64,000 nt of DNA, from contig CM049322.1 in NCBI GenBank assembly GCA_026874595.1, positions 44,392,840 to 44,456,839 on the forward strand, in the 5' to 3' direction. A program made the translations under genes and the position numbers. The notes under the pieces are model-generated. The model worked only from the letters and a program-made list of their open reading frames with translations, was not told the DNA's origin and did no database searches. Numbering within the stretch: the stretch's first letter is position 1; every line of letters begins with the position of its first letter. This document shows positions 26,118-38,300 of the stretch, in pieces. Source of the DNA: Sipunculus nudus. Lineage: Eukaryota > Annelida > Sipuncula > Golfingiida > Sipunculidae.

Positions 26118-26120
<3 letters not shown>
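24737..26120. other. No gene seen
   Basis: No coding exon recognised. A near-CTCF motif (CCAACAGATGGCGC) lies at 24790-24803. Confidence 0.4.
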
Positions 26121-26409
<289 letters not shown>

Positions 26410-28560
26410 CATTATATACCTGATATTCTATATATATTCTATCCTTATACACTGTATCGATATCAGTTCCTTACATGTACAGCGGGAACCTGGTGCCCGT
26501 TCCCATTGTACTTTCTGTATTCATAGCATAGGTCCTATTTATAACACCAGCCTGATTGGAACATTCGTCTTCTGGCGTCTACATATATTACTAAGATATA
26601 ATGACGAAGGGGGTTTGAAACGTCGATGCCCTGTTATACCCTGGCGCCACCTGGATTAAATGGGAAGTACCATTCCTTACCACGTTCAACTCAACGCTGT
26701 CATAAGCCCTCCTGCTGACAAATGAAAAACAAGCTTCAGCGATGGTTGAAGATAATTCTTCCAAAAACACCGTACAATGAAGAATCAAACATCTCCCAAA
26801 ATGGAGGATTTACTTAGAAATAGTTTATTTCTAATTTTCCAGACCCCAGTTGTACACGATGATACCGTAATATTAATATGTTTCTTTGTTAATTTCAATG
26901 TGAGTATACCAGACAGTTTGATTGTTTTAAAGGCAAGAGCGAGAACATATTGACTGAACTCTCTGCCCGAATTTCTTATATTTTTTTTTTATAATCAAAT
27001 AATAACAGAAAATATCCATGCTCAGCAGAGAGCCTTCTTTTAATGGATTTATTTTTATGGTTACATTTTAATGAGTTAGGACGATAAATACATTGTCCTT
27101 TTAGGGAGTATGTGATAGAAAAAAGGTTTACAGAGAAATATTATTAAAACTATATAGACTTGCACATACAGAAGAACGCAAGAGAAAACACAACCTCCTG
27201 GCTGCAGTGATGCATATAGACAGAAGCATCATTAATCAAATATGTATATGGCAACATCTGTTTTAATAAGCAGTCACTGTATCAAGGTTTATCTCCAGAA
27301 TACACAAGCTGACTTCCCGTATGAAGGGGACAAAAGCGGAAACATTGTTTGTTCAAGATAAGATAAAGCCATGCTTCCAACGAAATATACATTATATTCG
27401 GAAGTAACTAAGCTCATTAGGACCGCTATCGAATGTATTAATACAGCAATCGTAACTTTGCATCATTGCTATTAATATTGAAACTAGATCAATATGTCTG
27501 TCCATACAGGGCATATGCATATATTTGATTCGTGTATTGTAACTGCTGCATGGAATTATTACATTTAAATGGAAATGATGAAAGGCTCATATGTATAAAC
27601 GCCAATAAAACTAAAATATCCTACAAACAAAATATATGTATGAATTTTTGTCATTGCATTAATGGTTTAAATACAGTAAAAGTAGCCGTGGGTGTCAGGA
27701 CAAAATACAAGCTACCTGAATTAAAGATAGGGAAAAAATAGCAATAACATCACACTCTTCAAATTCAGACCAGTTCGCTGGCAGGGACAGCCGTGCAATT
27801 TACCTACTTCTCGGCTGTCCAGCCACAGCAGATTATAAATCATGGATGTCAGGCAGTGATGGAAATTACAGTTGTTGATACTTATATATGCATAAGTGAG
27901 ATATTGATTATGGGGTTCATAACCGACTTGTTATTTTAGTCTTACCTAGGTGGCGCTACTGTTGGTTGCTTTATTATTTCAAGATGCATGGCTGAGACCG
28001 TTTGCTTTAAGCTTCACCCATGAGACATAATAGAACCCGAAATGTTGTTTACACTGTTCAGTATACCCTAAATTATGTAACCCCAACCCTAGCCTTAAAA
28101 ATAAGATTTTCTGGGAAGGTAAAATACAAACAAGTGTTTCAATTTAATTTATATGTTTGTTCACCAAAGATAGTTCCTGTCCACAGGTTCTTGCACTTAA
28201 CAAACTGCCTCGGAGTATCGACTGAAATGCCCACGTATAAATATACGCAATGTAAATAACTCTGAAATGGGAAACATGAACAAGTCTTGTCTACGTGTTA
28301 CAGAGTACCTTCATTCGCCACCAGAGGAGGCTAGAGTGATAGCCTGAGACAGCTGCGAACATTCATACCGACAGAAAGGTTACACACTCATACTTTCTTC
28401 ATCGTTAATATATCCAAATATTTAAAATTGTTTTGTTTAATAAATAAAAAGAAGAGAACATTATGATTAAGACTAATTGTGTTATAGTATATGATTACAT
28501 AACACAACAACATGGACCCAACACCACGAGGATACAAGCATATCAGCTATACATTAATGT
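26410..28560. other. No gene seen
   Basis: AT-rich sequence without recognisable exons. Short frames at 27532-27741 and 28020-28259 have no domain. Confidence 0.4.
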
Positions 28561-28562
28561 AG

Positions 28563-28695
28563 GACTCGAATCCGGGTTTTCGAGTCCGGACTTGGACTCG
28601 AATTCGGACTGACTTCACTCTTTTAAGGACTCGGACTTGGACTCAAGAGCCCTAGCCTTGAATTTGTACTATGACTCCCCGATGAAGACTCGAGA
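28563..28695. repeat. Degenerate GGACTCGAA/GGACTTGGACTC repeat
   Basis: Variants of GGACTCG, GGACTTG and GACTCGAA are spaced at about 6-12 bases across the interval, giving an imperfect short-period satellite. Confidence 0.7.
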
Positions 28696-29014
28696 AATCA
28701 GGCCGAGTGAAGTAGAAAGGAAAACTCTGTTACAAACTAGATAAAGATGGTACACTTGTTTGGACTAATGACAGAACATTACAAGAATTAAGATGATACG
28801 TACTGATTTTTAGCTCTGCATCATAATTTTCTCTTTCATTGATTCGAATGTTTTTTGTTCATCGAATCTGAGATAATTGTCCTCCGCTATTATGTTTACT
28901 GTTAAAACATACTTTCAGTAAAATATGTATTGTATTGCTTTGTATTATACGGTGGCTGATTTAGGACACAGAAAAAAATATTTATCTCGAGAACTCGAGA
29001 CAACATAGAATTTC

Positions 29015-29225
29015 GAAAAAAATTAGGAAGCCAAAAAAAAAAAATTAGGAAGCAAAAAAAAATTGTTTTAGGAAGCAAACAACAAAATTTAGGAAAACAA
29101 AATTAGGAAGCAAAAAGAGAAATTTTAAGAAGCAAAAAAAAAGATTAGGAAGCAACCAAAAAATTTGAGGAACCAAAAAAAAAAAAAATTTAAAAGAAAA
29201 AAAAAATTTAGGAAGCAAAAAAAAA
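29015..29225. repeat. A-rich minisatellite (TTAGGAAGCAAAAAAAA units)
   Basis: About ten degenerate copies of a 17-24 base unit, AATTAGGAAGC plus an A run, occur here. One unit recurs at 30280-30302, the junction of the tandem duplication that starts in this array. Confidence 0.85.
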
Positions 29226-30268
29226 GGTGACCCTAGCTGGGAATGGGTCTTATGACGCCCCTTTAACGTATAAACATTTTATCTACAGGCTACTTGTATA
29301 CAAGGCACTTGAGCAAGTGTTAACATAAAGATAAAAACATTTATTGATTTATTGAAAGATCACTAGTTGATATTCGTTAGAGCATGTGAAGCAATGCCGT
29401 ATTTGTCATTTACAGAACCCTGTAATCTCTGAAGATGTTTCTGCCGGACGTCTTTCTATTACGATCGGTGGCAATTTTTGCACCCGCCCCCCTCCCGACC
29501 CATGTTATAAAAACACATGGATTTAGACAAAGACACCTCCGTTACCCATGGCATTGGCTCATTTTTATGAAAAGTTTAACAGATTATGTTTATCTAGGTT
29601 ATATTTATGATTGCCTTCACTTCTTTAATATGTATATGCAGAGTTAGCCTGTATTACAAAGATTCTATGAATAAGGCAGGTGAATAGCGACTTTAAGACA
29701 AAAGCAGAGGGGTCGTATATGAGAGCCAGTAATGGTTATTGACTGCTACAGGGTAGTAAAGTCGGAAGTTCGCGCGTCCTTTGGACACCTTAACCCTCAT
29801 GACCGAGTGTCCGTAAGAGATTTCTAGCGTCAGAGAAGCCTACCCCAGCTTTCCTGAAAGCCCTAATTTATATATATGTGCGTGTGTGTGTGCCTGTGTG
29901 TTTATGTTCTTATGTTTATACAAGTATATGTGGTAGTTACTGATTTAACAAGAGTAATGGGTCTAAATCATATGTAACGCGGTGCTGATGAGGCAGTACC
30001 CTACTATCATTTCAACGTCAAATCAGTAATGTATAAGCAGAGATTTTGAAACCATGTCTATGATAGCCCACTAAGTAAACATTCAAACCACAATCAATTT
30101 ATGGGTTATACAAAATATTAAATGTACATAGCCACTGTAATATATCACAATATTTTGAAGAAAAAGAATTTTAAATATGAATTGGAAAAAAGGATGTTTT
30201 GTAAATGTTCGGGGTCTGGTAAGTTTTCAGCATTGCCTTACTATACTGTAGGATGGAAAATAATGTCA
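29196..30268 (+). repeat. Tandem duplication, copy 1 (1,077-bp period)
   Basis: Bases match copy 2 at an offset of 1,077 with only about four or five substitutions visible by eye, for example CAGAGAAGCC against CAGAGGAGCC and GGTAAGTTTT against GGTACGTTTT. No domain is encoded; the 70-codon frame at 29435-29647 is simply copied. Confidence 0.95.
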
Positions 30269-31345
30269 GTTAGGAAAAAAAAATTTAGGAAGCAAAAAAA
30301 AAGGTGACCCTAGCTGGGAATGGGTCTTATGACGCCCCTTTAACGTATAAACATTTTATCTACAGGCTACTTGTATACAAGGCACTTGAGCAAGTGTTAA
30401 CATAAAGATAAAATCATTTATTGATTTATTGAAAGATCACTAGTTGATATTCGTTAGAGCATGTGAAGCAATGCCGTATTTGTCATTTACAGAACCCTGT
30501 AATCTCTGAAGATGTTTCTGCCGGACGTCTTTCTATTACGATCGGTGGCAATTTTTGCACCCGCCCCCCTCCCGACCCATGTTATAAAAACACATGGATT
30601 TAGACAAAGACACCTCCGTTACCCATGGCATTGGCTCATTTTTATGAAAAGTTTAACAGATTATGTTTATCTAGGTTATATTTATGATTGCCTTCACTTC
30701 TTTAATATGTATATGCAGAGTTAGCCTGTATTACAAAGATTCTATGAATAAGGCAGGTGAATAGCGACTTTAAGACAAAAGCAGAGGGGTCGTATATGAG
30801 AGCCAGTAATGGTTATTGACTGCTACAGGGTAGTAAAGTCGGAAGTTCGCGCGTCCTTTGGACACCTTAACCCTCATGACCGAGTGTCCGTAAGAGATTT
30901 CTAGCGTCAGAGGAGCCTACCCCAGCTTTCCTGAAAGCCCTAATTTATATATATGTGCGTGTGTGTGTGCCTGTGTGTTTATGTTCTTATGTTTATACAA
31001 GTATATGTGGTAGTTACTGATTTAACAAGAGTAATGGGTCTAAATCATATGTAACGCGGTGCTGATGAGGCAGTACCCTACTATCATTTCAACGTCAAAT
31101 CAGTAATGTATAAGCAGAGTTTTTGAAACCATGTCTATGATAGCCCACTAAGTAAACATTCAAACCACAATCAATTTATGGGTTATACAAAATATTAAAT
31201 GTACATAGCCACTGTAATATATCACAATATTTTGAAGAAAAAGAATTTTAAATATGAATTGGAAAAAAGGATGTTTTGTAAATGTTCGGGGTCTGGTACG
31301 TTTTCAGCATTGCCTTACTATACTGTAGGATGGAAAATAATGTCA
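30269..31345 (+). repeat. Tandem duplication, copy 2
   Basis: Starts with a TTAGGAA(A)nTTTAGGAAGC unit from the minisatellite and ends at AATGTCA, where copy 1 had joined it. Near identity implies a recent event, or an unresolved haplotype artefact in the assembly. Confidence 0.95.
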
Positions 31346-31655
31346 ATTCGCGCTCTGGCAGATGCACCCCATACCCATGTACAATATACAGTTAAAGGCA
31401 TCTGGCAAATATAATGGTATTATGATAAAACATCATGAAACATCATGGTGACTACAACTCGGTTGCGCTTGATATTATGTATATTTTGATACGAATATTA
31501 CGACAAAACATAGAAAATCAGTGTAATATAAAGTATACTAAGTAATAGGGACTGAAACATGCATTCTTTTCGCTGAAAAGATTTCAATATTTTGCCAAGC
31601 TGCATTTCTATAATTTAAGCTTCCCTATTTTGTTGGCATTTCGTATTGAGCAAAG

Positions 31656-32742
31656 CTGGATATAGGTTTGATTAAATTTTCATGTCCCATGCCCATCCAA
31701 CTTTCTTACAAAATAGGATGGCTATTTATAATATCTAACCCAGTAAGTTAATTAACGTGGCATGCTACACTTTGGTGATATTTTTAACTACAACACTCAA
31801 AAAGTCTCAAATCATATGTTTATTTTAACTATGCTATCTTGTCCTGTACATCTCCGTATGATTTTTATTTATAAACGCAGGGGTGGACAGACAGACAGCT
31901 CAAAAGTAGTCTCATCTAAGCTAATCCTGAATTAAGAATTGGACAACTAAGATTGTTCAAGGCTAGTATTATTATAACTGTAAAAATTTGGACAAATATT
32001 CGTTCGCCTGAGATTGGCAAGATAGACTGTACTGAAAAATTATTTGTTTATTAATTTATAAGTAAGTATAGGATGTTAAAAGAGAAAATAAAGAGAACAA
32101 TATAACATGAACCTAATAGCATTTTTATACTGACATGAAGAGAGGAACAATTTGATTCTGTACAAGTGATGTATATATTAGATCAAATGCAATTCTACAG
32201 TATGAATGGTGTATCTAGAATGTGCCATGGGATGTATATGACTACCTGTTAAACATCATGCGAAGTCGGCCCAGGGTCGAATGTACGCTGCCGCTCCCCA
32301 GTGGCTACGTGTTCCAAATCACTATATACCTATTAATAAACCTACTTTTTTGCCGACATATGACTCTTTACTCATATTATCTGAAACACGTTTTAGTTTT
32401 TTAAGGCTAATCTAAATCATTTTTAGACAATATGTCATTAATATACGAGAGAATGAGGCCGCACATGTTACTTTTAGTTTTACAGTGGTATGTTGCAACA
32501 TAAACAATCCCTTTCAGTTCATGTCATATTCATAATCCATAAGTGATGTTACGGCTACTGAACGATTTTTTTTCTTGGCTATTCAGTTTTGCAACACATT
32601 ATTTCAAATATTATTTTTAAGTTTTGCATATAAACTGTGTCACTCAAAAAAATTAAACATTTCACGAATTACACCAACGGAAGGAGCTTTTATTAATTAG
32701 ACAAATGAGTAATTATATATAAATTAGTCATTTGCTTCTTAT
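31656..32742 (+). repeat. Older tandem duplication, copy 1 (~1,107-bp period)
   Basis: Aligns with 32765-33826 throughout, with many substitutions and small indels. Shared landmarks are CTGTACATCTCCGTATGATT, GGACAGACAGACAGCTC and TTTTTTGCCGACATATGACTC. Copy 1 has about 15 extra bases near 32290 compared with copy 2. Confidence 0.9.
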
Positions 32743-32764
32743 TTGGCTGATTTATCAACGACCG

Positions 32765-33826
32765 AGAAGTATATTGGTTTGATAGAATTTTCATGCCCCA
32801 GGCCCATTCAGCTTTCTTAGAAAATAGCATGGCTAATTAATATCTAACCTGGTTAGTTAATTAATGTGGCCTGCTACGCTTTGGTGAAATTTTTAATTAC
32901 AACGCTCAAAAACTCAAATTATATGTTTATTTTAACTATGCTATCTTGTTCTGTACATCTCCGTATGATTTTTATTTATAGACGCAGGGGTGGACAGACA
33001 GACAGCTCTAAAGTAGACTCATCTAAGCTAATCCTGAATTTAGAATTGGACAACTAAGAATTGTTCAAGGCTAGTATTATTATGATTGTAAAAATTTGGA
33101 CAAATATTCGTTCGCCCGAGATTGGCAAGATAGACTGTACTGAAAAATTATGTGTATAGTAATTTATAAGTAAGTATAGGATGTTAAAAGAAAAAATAAA
33201 GAGAACAATATAACATGAACCTAATAGCATTTTAATACTGACATGAAGAGAGTGAACAATTTGGTTTTGTACAAGCGATGTATATATTAGATCAAATGCA
33301 TTTCTGCAGTATGAATGGTGTATCTAGAATGTGTCATGGGATGTATATGACTACCTGTTAAACATCATGCGAAGTCGGTCCAAGGTCGAATGTACGCTGT
33401 GTTCCAAATAACTATATACCTATCAATAAACCTACTTTTTTGCCGACATATGACTCTTTACTCATATTATCTGAAACACGTTTTAGTTTTTTAAGGCTTA
33501 TCTAAATGATTTTAGACATTATGTCATTAATATACGAGGGAATGGGGCCGCAGATGTTACTTTTAGTTTTACAGTGGTATGTTGCAACATAAATAATCCC
33601 TTTCAGTTTATGTTATATCCATAATCCATAAGTGATGTTATGGCCACTTAACGAATTTTTCTCTAGGCTATTTAGTTTCGCAACACATTATTTCGAATAT
33701 TATTTTTAGGTTTAGCATATAAACTGGTTCAATCAACTAAACATTTCACGAATTTCATCAACTGAATAAGCTTTTATTAATTTGACAAATGAGTAATTTA
33801 ATGTAAAATAGTCATTTGCTTCTTAT
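32765..33826 (+). repeat. Older tandem duplication, copy 2
   Basis: The diverged second copy of the ~1.1-kb unit. No gene is seen in either copy. Confidence 0.9.
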
Positions 33827-34470
33827 CTTATTTTTTTTTATTTATCTCTCTCATATTATATATATTTATATTGAATAGGTTCTTTCGAATCCGGGCTTTT
33901 TGTTTATTTCTTAATTTTCATCCATATTTAAATTTGGGACTATCCACAAAAGTAAACTATACAATCAAAGTTTTATACATGGCGCTTTTCAAGGTACTTT
34001 TATTTGTACCTTGACTACTGTCATGCACAATCTTTTTTTTCAGAACCAAACCGTGAATTGATCAGTATTAACCAATGACATCTTAACGTAACACCGAATA
34101 ATGATGAATGGTTGTTTCATGTCGATCCAGCATATAATATTGGGTCTCAGATTATGAACATTGGTCTGCTTGTTCTTGCTTATACTCGTTCTTGCTTTTA
34201 CTTGTTTAACCATGTAATTTATTTACATTTTATATGCTAAAGACGCATGTGTCTGGAACCTCCGTGTCAACTACATATATATTGAGCGAGGTTATCAAAT
34301 GATACCCTCTGCGTGTGTGTGACATATTCAATGGCTTGTGTGTGCCTTTAAATCAATATTTCCAGTGATAACAATGTCATGCGATACGACAACGGGTTTC
34401 AGCTAAAAAAGGTCCGTTTCACATGTCTTGTATTGTCCGCTAGAACGTATAGAGAACGTAGTCATATATG

Positions 34471-34524
<54 letters not shown>

Positions 34525-35389
34525 TTAATATCATCTGGATCTGATGTAAATCGTATATATGTATCAGGAGTAAATAGTTTGTGATTGTTTTTTTTCTATG
34601 TTCATACACTTTCATGGACCCATCAGTTATTCAAAAGAGAAAACACAGATAAACATAATATATTACGTATTTTATTTCTTGATTGTTCAATATATGGATT
34701 CTCCCCATTTACAGCAAGTGTTAAAGGATCGAATAATATTCAGCCTGTGGTGTCGGTTGTTATATTTAATACAAATAGGAAAAATTAGGGCAGTATCATT
34801 AACTGCCCCCGAACGTAATTTTGTCTGTTTAAGGATATTGCTTCTTCCATCGTAGCCCTGATCAGACAAGTAAATTACTTATAATTAATAATACTCCTAT
34901 AAAACGTTCACATGATGTGGTAGTCGCGTGAAAGTAGAAACATGGACTACTTACACTATCCTCATTTTGATTTGCATACCTTTACATCTTATCATTATTA
35001 GGGTAATATAATTTTACATATCTTCACAATAACTATTATCTCATGACCAACATGCGTGTCTAACGTAAACAACTCAAAACACTTCATCCAGAACAGAACT
35101 ACTGCCGCAAGTTCATTTCGGAGGATGTATAATGTTCATATGGATATGCATTTACATGTTTTGGCATTTAACCCAATATAAAGATATATACATGTTACAT
35201 CATAAAACCGAACTTGTTTTAAAACAAATACAGGCTACAGAGAAATGGCAGTCATAGAATATGGTAATATTTCTGTACATATGTGAGCTACACATTAGTC
35301 TCCTGACTATGAAGGACACATGTATATCACATTACAAAAAACGGACTTGTCATCCACATCGTCTTAAAACACACAAACATGATATATGA
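33827..35389. other. Intergenic, downstream of gene A
   Basis: No exon seen. Contains a (TA)n tract at 34472-34519. The 3' untranslated region of gene A should lie in the right-hand part; I could not fix its polyadenylation site. Confidence 0.4.
34472..34519. repeat. (TA)n microsatellite
   Basis: A pure TA tract of about 48 bases. Confidence 0.95.
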
Positions 35390-38300
35390 TCAATTTATTA
35401 TATTAAATTTCTTTACATGGACGTTAGTTGATTTTATATTATTTAGTATGTCGATTAATCGATCTTTGCCTGCATGACAGTGTCTAACGTCGAGAAACTT
35501 CAGAGATTTCATGTCAGGTACCATTGATTTTAATGTTTCACATCCTTGTTTACTGAGGGTATTGCCCCTAATATTTAGGTAACACAAACCAAGGCAGTAT
35601 TGTTTAATTGTTTGTAAAAATTGCTTCGTTACGAGAGCGTCATCACAGAGCCAGTTTTCTATGTTTAAGTACTCGAGGATAGGCAGACCACCTATGACAG
35701 AGGACATTGCTTTTACACCCTGTGAACGCCCTTGTGTGCCGGACATATCAATATGCCGAAGTTTAACAAGAGTTCTAAAAGAATTCACCAAGGAAACATG
35801 AGCACTTGACTTTTCACACTTCCAGTTTGCGATCGAAATATATTCCAAATAGTGAAGACATGGCAATATTCTAGATAGCTCCATAAAGCCATCATATCCT
35901 ACGTTTATGTTACTCAAGTTTAACCTCTTTAAATAAACTACATTCTTTAAGTTTTGAATCATTATTAAATTGAATTCTTTGTCGCTGTTTTTTTCACTGT
36001 TAAGGTCAAGTTCTCTCAAATTTCCCCAGCGAAGAAGGGCCAAGCTTAAGCTATGCATACCATTACGACCGAGTTTGTTTGACGATAGTAGCAACTTCTC
36101 TAGCAATAAAGCATTTTTGAGCCCATGAATCAGCGAGGAGAGCGCAATGTGGGAATTGCACTTGCACCCTCTCAGTGATAAACATCTCAGTTTAGTCAGG
36201 CTCCCGATCCCACTTCCAAGAATTTTACATTCCCCCTCGGGTAAATAATTATTATCTAGACTCAAAATCTCGAGGTTTAGCAATGTGATTATTCCTTCAG
36301 CCAAGTCATTTGAAATGTTACATTTACAATTACTTATATTGAGAATTTTTATATTGTTACAGGTTGTGACAGCCGTTGTCAACGAAGCTATGCCCGTTCT
36401 ATCGAGAGGTATATGAGCCAAATTAATTTTTTCCAGTTCAGATGAGGAAAGAAGATTTGTTATGAAGCCTTCTGTTTGTAGAGAACTACTATTTGAACAT
36501 CGTCCTAATGCCAATACCTTCATCTTTTGTCTAGTCTTCACTAACTGCGATAATAACTTCATACCATTCTGACTTACGGCATTTTTTGTGAGGTCTATTG
36601 ATTTAATAAATGGTAGTTGCTGCACTGACTTCAATAAGTCTTCAATGGCCTTACTGTCGCTGCAATTATTATTTGACACATTGAGTTCATTCAAACGCAT
36701 AAGCTGTGGCAAAACTCGAGCCAATATAGCTATCCCTTCCTTTTTCAAATTATTGGAACTTATATTCAGGGACTCTAACTGCGTTACCTTTCCTAGTGTG
36801 TGAATAATTATTTGAGGGAATATACGCTCACTCCGGGTGCAATTACTGACGTTTAGTACACGTAGTTTCTGTAATTTAGCTAAAGTCTTGGCTAATGCAG
36901 AGTATCCGTCTCCGTCTATCACATTTCCACTTACCACTAATGTTTCAATATTTCGACACGTGCCAATACTTCGCAAAAACTGTGCCATAGACTCAGGATC
37001 TCTGCAGCGCCACCCTTTTAAATCAATTTCAGTAAGCTTTATGCTTTTACTTATAACTTCTGACAGCAATTTAACTCCGTTTGCTCCAAAGGGAACGCCA
37101 CCCACTTGAAATATCTCCAGCTCTGGTCTATCAGGAACACTTTGTAAATCGTATGTTTGCTTGTGCGAATCTATTACATCCAGCTGGATTTTAAGAACAC
37201 GCAAAAAATGAAAACCTGACAAAATTTTTCTCAGTTCTAAAACTGAATCTGCGCTTGAAACTACATCCGATAAAACTATTGATCTCAACAATGTTTTATC
37301 TTGCAATCGCTGAAATAGCTTCAGGGTTGATTCTAACTTTGAACAAGCACAGTTAGCAAGGCCTATTTCCGTTAAACGATGGAGGTGCTGAAGGATATCG
37401 GATACGGCACTCATTCCTTCTCCACCTGCTCTATTTCCAGAAAGAACTAATATTTCCAGGGCACTCGCATATTCCAGATGCTTAACTAGTTTGCAGAAGG
37501 CCTTTTCGTCTTCACAACCGCAGTTCTCTAGCTTCAAAACTTTAATATTGACACATTCGGGCATTACTGAAGCTAAAGCCAGAAAGCCTTTTGCGCCCAA
37601 TTTACTATTGCTTAAAACCAACTGGTTGATATGGACGGAATATTTCAAATTAGAGATCACGTCCAATAACATTGAAGTAGGAAAAATAAAATTGCTGACA
37701 TCAAGGTGATGAAACATTCTCCATTTTGGAATGAGATTTATTATTGCTTTCATTTCGTCATGGTTGAGACGGTTGACATCGCTCAAATCTAGAGTTAGCA
37801 TATCACGTACACAGAACAATCCGTCTAACAAATATTGTCCAGGTTGATTGCATGAAGGTAGTTTCAGGTGTTTCAGTTTCGAAAGCTTTGTAATGGCCTT
37901 ATTTAATAGTGATAACTCTTTCCTGTCGAATATACTTTCAACGAAATACAATGCCTCCAGATTTGTCAAATTGCTAAGCAGTTCAAGTAAGTCCCCAATG
38001 GACAGTTCAGGAATTCCTTGAATTAAAGTAACCAGTAGCTTTTTTAACTGGATTGTGCGTTGTAGGCACTCTATAAGTGCTACGATAGATTTGTTACCTA
38101 TACTGTTACCAGCGATGTTCAGACATTGTAATTCTTTGCTTACAGCTCTCAGAAAGCTGGCAAATCCCTCTTCACACTCATGCTCACAATATGCTACCTC
38201 CAGGTCTCGGAGATTAACTAAACTTGGAATAACATTTTTTAATGCGCAAAACCCCTTTTTTCCAAGCCTATTTTTGCTCAAGTTAATGCTTTTAAGGCTA

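Noticed and set aside
28563-29225. CRISPR-like array
   Set aside because: Units are degenerate and contiguous with no unique spacers; this is eukaryotic simple and minisatellite sequence.
29435-30724. A duplicated 70-codon gene (29435-29647 and 30512-30724)
   Set aside because: The identical frames are only passengers of the 1,077-bp tandem duplication; no domain, and the whole unit including non-coding parts is equally conserved.
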